The notes beneath the pieces are model-generated. The model had not been told where the DNA came from. It saw only the letters and a program-made list of their open reading frames with translations, and ran no database searches. From Heterocephalus glaber (lineage: Eukaryota > Chordata > Mammalia > Rodentia > Bathyergidae): 64,000 bases of DNA. The stretch is from positions 6,727,242 through 6,791,241 of the forward strand of contig NW_004624747.1 in NCBI RefSeq assembly GCF_000247695.1, written 5' to 3'. The position numbers and the translations under genes were made by a program. Within the stretch, counting starts at the first letter, position 1; every line of letters starts with the position of its first letter. This document shows positions 1 through 12,200 of the stretch, piece by piece.

Positions 1-264
1 GGTGAGGACAAATGATCCTGGCCATCCCTATACTGGTACTATTAGATCCATGGCCAGTGTCCTGGGTCTACTGGACTGGGGCCCTCAGAGAACAAGTCTA
101 ACAATGTGGTGGGAGCTCTGATGGCTGGCAGAATGGTTATCTTGGCACCCAGAGAAGGGATGTGGAAGGAGAGACTGATGAACCCAGAGTAATGTGCTGT
201 GAACCAGGGAAGGTTCAGATGCACTGGGCCTGCCAACCAGGTACTTCCTCTCCACTGTGCCCAG

Positions 265-3200
265 GTGATCCAGCAGTATTTATCAGGTGGCATGTGTGGC
301 TATGACTTGGAGGGCTGCCCAGTCTGGTACGATATCATTGGGCCTCTGGATGCCAAGGGTCTGCTGTTCTCAGCCACCAAGCAGGACCTGCTCAGGACCA
401 AGATGCGGGACTGCGAGCTGCTTCTGCAGGAGTGTGCCCGCCAGACCACAAAGGTGGGTAGATTGCTGTGGTTAGGGATGAGTTGATTGTGGTGGAGGTA
501 TTCAAGCAGAAGTAGAGATGTCATAAAAGGACGGAAGCATAATCTCTGGGCTGACGCCCAGACTTTTAGATACATATTTTTAAGCAAAACCTTTATTGGT
601 ACATTTTAGATTATACATAATGATCTCATTCACCACAGGGAATTTGTACCTGTACATGATATATCTTGCTTCTTTTTTCCCTTCCGCCAATTTTGATAGA
701 CTTTTAGATTTTTTTTTTTGCACCAGGGATTGAACTCAGGACCTTGCACTTGTGAGGCAGGTGGTGGCACCACTGAGCTGAATCCCCAGACCTTAGATTT
801 TTGTAGATGTATAAAATTGAAAAGTTTTAAGAGTCTGACCTGATGTTGGCTGTTTTTTCTTTTGTGGTGCCAGGGATTGAAACAGGGCCTTAAGCACACT
901 AAGCAAGTGCTTTACCACTGAGCTATGTCCCCTGTCTGCCAAACTTTTATTTTTATTATTATTTTTTTTTTTAAAGTAGGACGATTTTTCTTTTTGGTAC
1001 CAGGGATCGAACTCAGGACCTTGCACTTGCAAGACAGGTGCGGGAACCACTGAGCTTAATCCCTGAGCTAAATCCCTGGCCTTGGAAGATATTTATTGAT
1101 AGTAAAGCTCCTGAAGGGCAGCAGGGGTCCCCAGCTGGTAGCCCAAGACCTTGCTTTACAGAGAAGTTTTATAGGGTGAAACCCATGTGGGTACAACGTG
1201 GGCCACAGCCATGAACATCCAGTAAGGTTACCAGAATAGCCATTTAGGTAATGGTGGTCCAACTGGGAAGCAAGGCACGTAGCAAGCGAACAAGGATTTT
1301 CAGTAAGGGTGGGGGTCAGGGATATTTCCTGGAGAGACTGGGTTAAGACCTTGACCCCCCACCCAGGTGATTGATACCTATTTAGACTATCAATCACTGC
1401 TATTCATCCCCAGGGGAAGTACAAGGGTGTGTAGTTTCTCTCCTTTTACAATTCTGCCAAACTTTTATTTTGCAAAGCCAGGATTTAGAATGTCCATTAT
1501 TGCCATAATTAATACCTCAAACTATAAGAGTGGCATAATCTCAGAATAAAAGGCAGTTCTTTAAAATGGAATAGTTTCAGAGCTGGGGATTTAGCTCAGT
1601 GGCACTGTGCCTGCGTTACAAGCACAAGGTTCTGAGTTCTATCGCCAGTAGCAAAAAAAAAAAAGAAAAGAAAATCCTCCCATAAAGGAAGTAAATCACT
1701 TTTTTAAAAAATGGGATAGCTTCATAAAAAACTATATTATTATTTTTCTCATTTGGGACTACTGAAGCTCTATTATGAAGCAACCCATTTGGGGAAGTAT
1801 TGGGGTACCACTGGTAGATAAGCTCATATTCTGTGCTTCTCTAACTTTGTATTCAAGAGAGATTAGGACAGTGGATTCCCTTACTGACAAAGAGGAACAA
1901 GTTGGAGCTGCCACCCTGGCCTTCTTGCCTTCCTCTCAGCAGTTGTAAAGATTCAGTGAAACAGGCTAGACAAGGTGGTATATCCCTGTAATCCCAGCAC
2001 TCAGGAGGCTGAAGCAGGAGGACTGCCTTGAGAGTTCAAGGGCAGTTTGGATTACCTAGTCAATCCCTGTCTCAAAAACAAACAAACAAAAAGATTCAGT
2101 GAACCAATGTAATAAAGTTTGGGGACTTTTTAACAGTGTCATCCTTAAATGACTATAGAGAGGCTACTGTATGCAGAGACCTCAAGAGGTCAGGGATGCA
2201 GGGGTCACTTTACCTATTTATACCCTCAGGCCTTGGATTGGACAGAGCACCTATGCCTGAGAGAGAAGTAGCTCAGGTCCAAGTGCTGCTCGAAGAGCAC
2301 AAAGTGATTCAGAGGAAGAGGAAGGCCACCCTGTAGGACAGAGGGGACCTCAGACGTAATCTAGATCCACCCAGACACTTACGATAAGAACATGGAAACC
2401 TAGGCAGGGGGAACCACTTGGCTAGGCAACAATTCCAGCTGGGGTGATTATCAGTGATTATCTCCACTTGGGAAACTCAGGGCCTAGACTGTAGGTATGG
2501 GGCAACCAATATTGGCCCTGAAATAGGATGGGCTTCTGTAGTAGGACAGACTAATGTGACTTCCTGCTGTCTGTTGCCTACAGTTGGGGAAGAAAATAGA
2601 GACCATCACCATGATTTATGACTGTGAGGGCCTTGGCCTTAAGCATCTCTGGAAGCCTGCAATAGAAGCCTATGGAGAGGTAAGTGGCAGGGGGAGGGGC
2701 CCCTTGGCCAGGCTGCCCTGTGGGATGGGGACAAATTCTAGCCTGGAAGAAGCAGGGTCTCTCTCCCTGCCACAGAGGCCTCAGCTTGCTGGACCAGAGT
2801 GATTTTATTTCCACAGTTTCTCTGCATGTTTGAGGAAAATTATCCTGAAACAATGAAGCGTCTTTTTGTTGTTAAAGGTAAGTTGGGAATTTTCTGTAAT
2901 GTGGCCAAATGGGAAAGAAGAACCAAGAATATTACTTGGGCCAGACTGTGGAGAGTAAAATAAGTGAGCCGAAGGAGGAGCTTAATACGTTCTGAAGACT
3001 GACACTGATGCTTTACAGTACAGTTTTTATTGCCTCCTTTGGCCTGACCCACTGTACAGATGGGAAGGTTGGACCTCAAATAGGTATTGTGGCCAGGCAT
3101 GGTAGCACACATGGTAATCCCAGAACTCTGGGAGGCTGAGGCAGGTGGATCCCATGTTTGATCCCAAAATAAAAAGTGGGTTGGGGATGTGCTCAGTGAG

Positions 3201-6200
3201 AAGGCCCTGGGTTTAATCCTTAGTTCTAAAAACCAAAACAATCCCCCCCAACCAAAACCAAACCAACCAAACAAAAGCAGATACCATGCTCAGTCTCACA
3301 CCCTGAACTGCCAATGTACGCTTCACAGCACCAAGGGACACGTGACTCAGGGGCACTGCTGAGAGGTGGGCTGTGGTTGAGTGTTAGGGACTGACTAGTG
3401 CTTTCTGGCCTCACGTGGCCTGGTCTCTCTTTCAGCCCCCAAGCTGTTTCCTGTGGCCTATAACCTCATCAAACCTTTCCTGAGTGAGGACACTCGAAAG
3501 AAGATCATGGTTCTGGGAGGTGAGTGGCTTAGACTTCTCACCTAGTTTGGGCTTTAGAGGCGTGACCATGACTGCCTGGACAAAGCTTCCCTCTGCTGGT
3601 TTGGTAGTAAGGGAACCCAGGAACAAGGGGCAAAGCTGGGGCCCTCTTGTCTGTTTTCGTAAGAACTCTTTTCTTGGGCCGGGGATTTAGCTCAGTGGTT
3701 TCGTCGCTTGCTGTGCAAGCGCAAGGACCCGAGTTTGATCCTTGGTACCAAAAAAAAAAGAGTCAACAAGAACTCTTTTCTCTCAGATTCTAGAAGCAAG
3801 AACTAGGCTCACCACTGTAGGTTCCAACATGAATGCAACTCCAGTCCTTGTTCTTAAGAAGCTTGCAGTATTATGGGAGGGAGACGACCCAGGGAGAAAA
3901 AGCAGAGCTATAAGCTAGAAGACACTAGAAAGAGCATTGAGAAGGTGCCATAGAAGTCACAGGAGCAAGGTTGCTTCTGGGTGCAGCTGTGGCTTTATGT
4001 GATAAGCACCTTCTCTGGGCCAGGCCTTGGGCTAGGTGCCAGGATACAAAGCTGAATAAGACAGAGACTCTTGCAGAGCTCTCAAGAAAGGGAGGCACAA
4101 ATATTTATCAGTATAATATAGTTAATGGAAGAAGGGACCCATAAAGTTCCTGGAGGTCCTGAGCTGGAGGAGGCGATGCCTACCTAACCTCCATGATGTG
4201 GGATGAGCAAGACTCAGTCACAGGGAACAAGGCAGGAAGCTTCTTGGCAGAAAGAGGATCACTGAGCAAAGACCTTCCCATTTGTCATGGAATACAAGGC
4301 AGGTGTAGCAAGAGACGCTGTGGAGGGAGGCAAGAGCAAGGGTGGAGAGAACCCAGGACACCATGTTGAGAAGCTGTGACATGACTCCACATGCTCCAGG
4401 AACCAGAGAAGAGCTCTTGCCAGGGGAGTACTGAGATCAGATTTTAAACTGAGATGTTCTACTGGTAAGATCATAAAGGGCAAATACCAGTTTCCACGCT
4501 ACTGCCATCCCTTAGATTTATGACATATTTAGGAAGTAAAATAACAGAACTCAATTGACTGAATGTAGGAGCTAAGAGAGAAAGAGAAATCTAGAATGGC
4601 TCCTTGGTATCTGGCATGAGTAACTGAGAAGATCATGATGGTAGTTCAGTGTGGGAAAACTCATGAATCCAGCTCGAGGTTGAGGAGTTTAACAAGACCT
4701 ACTGCTGTCAGGAATACATGAGCCTGAAGCTTAGGAGAGAACTCCAGCCTGGAGATTTGGGGGTTACCAAATAAAGGCAGCAGCTAAAACCTTCGGAGCA
4801 GAGAGGATTTCCCAGGGAAGAGCAGAGGCTGAATCCTAGGGGAAATATCCAAGTTCTAGAGAAGGAGGAGCCCACCAGAGACAATGAGACATGATTAATG
4901 AGGCTGGAAGAGAAGTAGGTCAACAGGAAGTAGATAATGTAGAGAAATAGGAAGGACATGAAGGCACAAGGCAAAGTGTGACCCCAAACCCAAGAGGAAG
5001 ACAAAACAGCAATCAAGTCAGCCAGAGATAGGCAGTTCTCTTTTGCTGGAGCAAGAAGTGGAGTGGTAGGAAGGAGAAGGGTAGAAAGGTAGATTGGGAT
5101 GGGCTGGTGGAAGGCTTGATGCTACCCATGGAGTCAAACCAGGGGTAGATAATAGGGATTCTGAAGGTTTCTGAATGTTCACCTTTGGGCGACACACTGA
5201 AAGAGGTGATTTTTCAAATATGTGCTAGTGAGATGGGAGTGTGGCATGATGTCATCAGGGAAGTACAGGAATTCTGGGTTTTAATCCTAGGTCTGGTAGA
5301 GACAGATTCTGCTTCTCCCGCATTTTTTTTTTTTTTTTTTTTGAGACAGGGTCTATGTAGTCTGGGCCTTGAATTTGCTATGTAGCTGAAGCTGCCTTTG
5401 AACTCACAATCCTCCTGCCTGAGCTGAAGAGTGCTGGGATTACAGGTGTACAACACCGTGCCTGGCTTACATTTTGCTTCTTGGTGCCTCAGTTATCCTG
5501 TCTGTAAGATGGGAAGGATCTCCCTGGCCTGGTTCCAACTCTCCAGCTGAGCTGGGGGAAGAAAGAAAAAAAATCAGACCAAAAAAGGTTTTTATGATTT
5601 TTGGTTTTTCTGCTGCTACCACCCACCACGTGCATGAGATGGTTTGGTTTCCTGGCAGCCAAGCTATGTAGGAGGTTCAGTCTGTTCTTCTACCCACACC
5701 TAACACTCTTTCAACCAAGGAGGATGACATTCACTCTGAGCTGGTCACTGGAGCTTAGCAGTGCAGCTTAAATTACCCCCAAACCACAGACACTGTGTTC
5801 TCAGGAGCTGCATGGTCTTGGGTCCCTAAAAATCTGAGGGCAGGCAGATTCTGGACAGTGTCTGTGGGTTTCCAGTCAGCACTGCATGAGGACACTGGGA
5901 AGTCCCTCATGGCTTAGAGCTGGTGCCTATCATGAAAGGTTTCCTGTACCAAAATATTGTACTTGGCTGATAGTTCCTTGCCAATTTAGATTGGTGAAGA
6001 AGCGCTTTTTGGCAATGAATGTACTAGACTCAAACTCTCCTGGTCAGGAGGACTTGGTTACAAAAAGCAGCTAGATTGCCCAAGACAACAGAAACAGAAA
6101 TGAGATTGGGGCTGGGGTAAAGCCAAAGGAACCTACTTAAGGGTTCACTCTGCGGTGATGTATTCATTCACAAAGTCACAACTGAGCGTAATTAGGTACA

Positions 6201-9200
6201 GGAAAAAGGTCAGAGTCCAGTATGACCAGGACAGAGCCTCTGGATTCAAGCCTTCCTGCCTGGTACACATGCTGTTCCCTCTGCATGGAACTCCCTTCCC
6301 TGCTCTGTTTCCCTCCTTCTCGTACTTTAATATCTGAAGACTGCTTTTATTTTGGTACTGGGGATCGAACTCAGGACCTTGCGCTTTCAAGGCAGGCGGT
6401 GGTGGCACCACTGAACTAAATCCCCGGCCCCTTGTACTTTAATATCTGTATCACCTTCCTGGGGGTTGATAATAGTGAGTGTAGTATACCTACAGTTTAC
6501 AAAGCCTTCTCAATTATACTAAGTTCATTGCACTCCCACTGTAACCCTGCAGGGCAGGAAGAACTAGCTCAAGATGAAGTGACTTCCTAAGGTTATTTAG
6601 CTGGCCAGAGGCAAGGAAAACAACCTAGATCTCCTGAGTCTTGGTCCAGGGAGGACCATCCTCTGGGTGACGGCTCTTACCAATCTCCTTGCAGGACTGT
6701 GTGTGTGTTACATGCTCCTAATGCCCCTTTTTAAGGGGAGGGGACAGGCATAAATTTTTCTTCTTCAGTGTAGACCACCAGGGATGTGGTGAAATCTTGC
6801 CTAATGGTGACACATTTCTGTCCTACCCAGCAAACTGGAAGGAGGTTTTACTGAAACATGTCAGCCCTGACCAGTTGCCTGTGGAGTATGGAGGTACCAT
6901 GACTGACCCAGATGGAAACCCCAAGTGCAAATCCAAGGTATGGGCCACCAGAGGCTGGAGGTAAGCAGGGAAGCCTGGTCTAAATGCACAGCCCAGCTGA
7001 TCCCATGCTCTGCCTCTAGATCAACTATGGGGGTGACATCCCTAAGAAGTATTATGTGCGAGACCAGGTGAAGCAGCAGTATGAACACAGTGTGCAAATT
7101 GCCCGGGGCTCCTCCCACCAAGTGGAGTATGAGATTCTCTTCCCTGGCTGTGTCCTCAGGTAGGACCGGGCCCTTTCTTCAGACCTGAACCTTTCATTCA
7201 TAGGTGCCATGGGTGGGAGGGGGTAGAAGAGGCCTTGGTGCCAGAGAGATGCATGTATACAGATGGAATTATGTCTAAATGGGTTGATGTTACCCGCAGG
7301 TGGCAGTTTATGTCAGAGGGAGCAGATGTTGGTTTTGGGATTTTCCTGAAGACCAAAATGGGGGAGCGGCAGCGGGCAGGGGAGATGACAGAAGTGCTGC
7401 CCAACCAGAGGTACAATTCCCATCTGGTCCCTGAGGATGGGACCCTTACCTGCAGTGATCCTGGCATCTGTAAGTATCTTTGTTTTGGCAATACCTTGAA
7501 GTCCCTGTCCAGCCTTCTGCCTGGGAGGTTCCTCTTCCTCCATGGATTTGGGCTCTTGGTGTTAGACCCGGAAGTGGAACTCTACCAGTTCAGCCCTCTC
7601 TTGGTGTAGAAAAGTAAGCTTGGAGAAGTGCAGTGACTTGTTCAAGGTGACCCAGGTGGTTAACAGAAGGGGCTAACAGGGCCGGAGATTTAGCTCAATG
7701 GTTCCAGCACCTGCTTTGCAAGTGCAAGGTCCCAAGTTCGATCTCTGGTACCAAAAAAAAGAAGGGGCTAACAGGTTAATATACAGGTGAGTCACAGTAG
7801 TAGGTGAGCACAGGGGTTCCTCTTTCGGGCCCAGGCCTCACTAGGTCTGTGACTACAGCCAGATGTTTCTTGGGGATCCTTGCTTCTATACGGGCCAGAG
7901 TCTACCATACGGTAGACTTGGCTGCCTGGCTGTAGGGATCACAGGGTGTGAGCAGTGTGCTGAAAAGGGACCAGCCTTGGGCTGGAATGCAGTTCAGTGG
8001 TACAGCACTTGCCTAATATGCGTGCCACCCTGGATTCAATCCCCAGCACCACAAAAACAAAAAACAAGAAAACCAGCCTTGACCTCTCTGAGTGTCACTT
8101 ATCTCCAAGTTGACCAAAGAATGGGCACAGAATGTAAACAGGAAGTTTACACATGAAGAAATCAGAATGGCAAATACACATTTGAAAAAGTGTTTAACCT
8201 CACTTAACTTTGTATCGATTAAAATTCCCTTTGACTCAGAAGTTCTACTTCTGGAAATGTATCCTACAGAACTATTTACACAAATACACAAAGACAAGGA
8301 TGTTATTGGCAGTATGAAAAAGTGGCAGTAAACCAAATGGCCATCAGGTCTTATTAAATATAGTCCAGCCATACAATGGGATACTCTGTTGTCATTAAAG
8401 AGACTAAGTTGGTATGTAAAATATCAGATACACAATGAACAAATAAACATAAAACATGGTATATGGAATATATTTAACTTTGGTTTTTTTAAAAAAAGCG
8501 TGTACCTGTAATCTCAGCACTGGGGAGGCTGAGGCAGGAGGATTGGCACGAGTTTAAGGCCAGCCTGGGCTACACAGTGAGTTCAAGCCTAGCCTAGGCT
8601 ACATATCCAGACCCTGTCTCAAAAACCAAGAAAAAAAAGTGTGTACACTAAAAAGAATTCTGGGGAATCTATTCCTTTTTTGTGTATATGTGGTACTGGG
8701 GATTGAACCTAGGGTCTTCAAACTGAGCTACATCTCCAGCCTTTTTAAAATTTTTAGACAAGCTCTCACTAAATTGCTAAGTTGCCCGGGCTGGGCTGGA
8801 AATTGAACTCCTTCTGCCTCAGCCTCCCAGAATATCTATGTTAACTCTGAACAGTAATTCTCTCATGAGTGGTAGAATGCTTATAGAGGGCTTTCATTTC
8901 TGCGCATGATATATATTGCACTCACAATTACATTTATAAGCAGAACAAGCATGCACACACATACATTCACACACGCGTACACCCATGTCTGCCAGTCGAA
9001 TTTCCAGTTTCCTTTCTGGCAGAGCCACAGGGTTGGGGATGGAAAACCAAGGAGAGCTGGCCCTTTTTTGATCAGAATGAAGTTGGACCAGACTATTGAC
9101 TGGTTGCCTGGCCTTAGGCAAGGGATTTTACCTCTTTGAATTTCAGTTTTCTAATTACTACAATGGAGATCTTACAGGGATACCCAATGATTACATGGGA

Positions 9201-12200
9201 TGAGGTCTCTAAGGCACTTAAGTGGTACAATGCCTGGCATATAGCCAGCACTCAATACTTGGTGACCATCATTATTATTATTAGAGTAAGTGGTGGAGGG
9301 GGACAGGCCATCCTGGAGATGATGCTGCAAGATGGGAGAAGCCCTGTACCCCATGTCTAAGGCACCACTGGCCAATCTGAACTCATCCCACAAATGTCTT
9401 AGCCTCTGTGCTTGTCCACAGCATCACCCAATCTGAAATTCAGCCTCCCTCACAACCCAGCAACTGTCAGTCTCTCCTGCCCCCTCCCCACAGATGCTCT
9501 GTGGCACAATATGGCTCCCCAGGGAGGGTGAGTATTCTCTTAGTGAGGAGCCAGGTGCCTGGGGAGGTGTATACTGGGTGCTTCAGCAAGAACAAGGCTT
9601 AGCACCAGCTCTGACACTGTCACCCATTTTGTACACATAAGACAATTTTTTGTTTTTGTTTTTTGGTACCAGGGATCGAACTTGGGACCTTGTGTTTGCG
9701 AGGCAGGCGGTGGAACCACTGAGCTAAATCCCTGGCCCTGACAATTTTTTTTTTTTTTTCTAGTACCAGGGATCGAACATAGGTCCTTATGCTTGTGAGA
9801 CAGGCACTAGAACCACTGAGCTAAATCCCCGGCTCCAATTTTTCTTTTTTTTTTTTTTTTTGGTACCCGGGATCGAGCTCGGGACCTTGCGCTTGCAAGG
9901 CAGGCAGCGGAACCACTGAGCTAAATCCCCAGCCTCCAATTTCTTTTTTTTAAAGAACAGGGAAGCTGAAGTATAGAGAAAGAGTGTTCTCTTTCTCACA
10001 AAGTAACTTATGTAGACCACACAAGACACCAGAAACTCCTAGAGTCCCAGTGTGGGAACTTTTGCCCATAGACTGTCCTAGAGATGATCAGGACAACTGT
10101 CCTTGATGTGACAAAGGACAGAGTAGAGTCCCAGACCAGAGAAGTAAGTTCCCCAAGGACAATGAGTCAGTAGGAGACTCCAACCCATTTTTGTAACTTC
10201 ACCTATTCCCTCTCTCTTGTCCTTACTATCTGTGGGATGACAGCCCGAGAAAGGACCATGAACCTTTGAACATGATTGGGCTTAGGTTTGCAAATCCCAA
10301 AATTATTTTAGCTCCTCTTGAATACCTTTCTGACAAGAACTTTTCTTTACTCACTTGTGATCAGCTTGTTGCTCATTCCCAGGAGGGGCAGAGTCAGGCC
10401 ACAGCATCCACCCTCTTTCCCCCAAGCTCACCTGTGAGAAGGCAGTGCTTTTGGAGACCCAGGTGACCTGCTACAACACAATCATCCAGGGGGGAAATTT
10501 AACCTCTGGGTGCACCACCCCCAGTTGCAGGAGTCCTGTAATCTCCTGGCCTCCAGTCCTTGATCAAGTGTACTAAATGACCAAGGAGGGGACCAAAGTT
10601 TGAACTGATCTCACTTTTTTTCTCTTACCTAATATCTACTGAGAGCCTACTGAGTATGGAACAGAAAGATTCAGAGAAAAGAGCTAGGGTCTGTCCACCA
10701 AGAGACCTGCAGAACCCAAACCCTGCAGACCCAAAACCCTGCAAAGGTGACATGGTGCTGCTAGATAGTGCTGAGGTGGAAAGAGCCCAGCAGGAACAAG
10801 GAGGCCTACTTCCTGAGGAAGTCCAGCCTTGCCACCAATTCTCTGAGTGTTTGAACAGGTGTCTTTTTTTTTTTGGTACCGGGAATCGAACTTGGGTCCT
10901 TGCGCTTCCAAGGCAGGCAGCGGAACCACTGAGTTACATCACCGGCCCTGAACAGGTATCTTTTAAGAATTAGATTTGACTGGGCCAGGGATATAGCTCA
11001 GTGGCAATGTGCCTGCCTGGCAAGCGAAAGGTCCTGAGTTCAATCCCTGGTACTGCAGGGAAAAAAAAAAAAAAAAGAATTAGATTTGACTTTCCTTCTT
11101 AAAATAGAGTAGTAGACTAGAGAAGATCTTTTTGTTTGTTTGTTTTTGGTACCGGAGATCGAACTAGGGATCCTTGTCCTTGCTGGGCAGGTGGTGGAAC
11201 CACTGAGCTAAATCCTCGGCCCTAGAGAAGATCTTAATCTGGGGCCCATGGACTCTCCAGAGCAGTGGTTCTAAACTCAAAGGCCCAAATATTCCCCTTT
11301 TATAACTAATAAGAGTGTAATGGCCTCTTTACTGTTCTGAAATGAAATTCATAGATAATATAACCCACCCATATGCATAACTTAAGTATCAGTGTAATGT
11401 AACAGTAATATGGAGAAATAAAATAAAGCTCATTTGGGGATATATATATATTTCTCTCAATATTGGGGACTGAACCCAGGGCCTTCACATTGAAGTATAT
11501 TCCCAGCACTTTTTTTTTTTTTTTTGGTACTGGGGATCGCACTTGGGACCTTGCACTTACAAGGCAGGCAGCAGAACCACTGAGCTAAATCCCTGGCCCT
11601 CCCAGCACTTTTTAAACTTTTTTGAGCTATGTGTGGTGGTGCACACCTATAATCCCAGCACCCAAGAGGCTGAGGCAGGATTGCCATGAGTTATCCTGTC
11701 TTAAAAACAATTTTTTTTGGAGGCAAGTTCTCATTAGTAATTAAGTTGCCCAGGCTGGGCTTTAACTTTTTTTTTTTTGGTACTGGAGATCAAACTCAGG
11801 ACCTTGCACTTGTGAGGCAGGCGAGGTACCACTGAGCTAAATGCCCAGCCCTGGGCTTTAACTTTTGATCCTCCTGTCTCAGCCTCCCAAAGTGCTGGGA
11901 TTATAGATATGTGCCACCACACAGTGGCTCTAGAATATTTATTTTTTCATTACATAAAGGAGAGGACTAGCTTTTACCTACTGCTCCACTTGACTTCAGA
12001 CAGTATTTTTCCAATTGGGAACCACTGCCCCAGAGGGACTGTGAAAATCTCCAGAGGGTCTGAAATTGTATATCTTCATCAGATTTTCAAGTGGAGGGGG
12101 GGAGTTACCCAATAAAAGTTGAGGAGCTCTGGGGCCAGGGATTTAGCTCAGTGGTTCTAGTGCCTGTCTTGAAAGCACAAGGTCCCAAGTTCGAACCCTG

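Larger units (their letters stand above)
11455..11930 (-). mobile_element. B4-like SINE broken by three later SINEs
   Basis: Antisense ID half at 11455-11510 and B1 half at 11709-11768 plus 11852-11930. The inserts are an ID at 11511-11599, a B1 at about 11626-11708 and an ID at 11769-11851. Confidence 0.8.

Noticed and set aside
265..453. Possibility that the first exon belongs to SEC14L3 or SEC14L4
   Set aside because: [20 protein letters not shown] and [12 protein letters not shown], and the downstream C-terminus [11 protein letters not shown], fit SEC14L2 better; the true SEC14L3 is at 38.8-49.7 kb.
630..1050. Minus-strand ORFs of 85-89 codons
   Set aside because: They are read-throughs of ID SINE sequence; the recurring translated [16 protein letters not shown] motif appears wherever this SINE occurs and is not a protein family.
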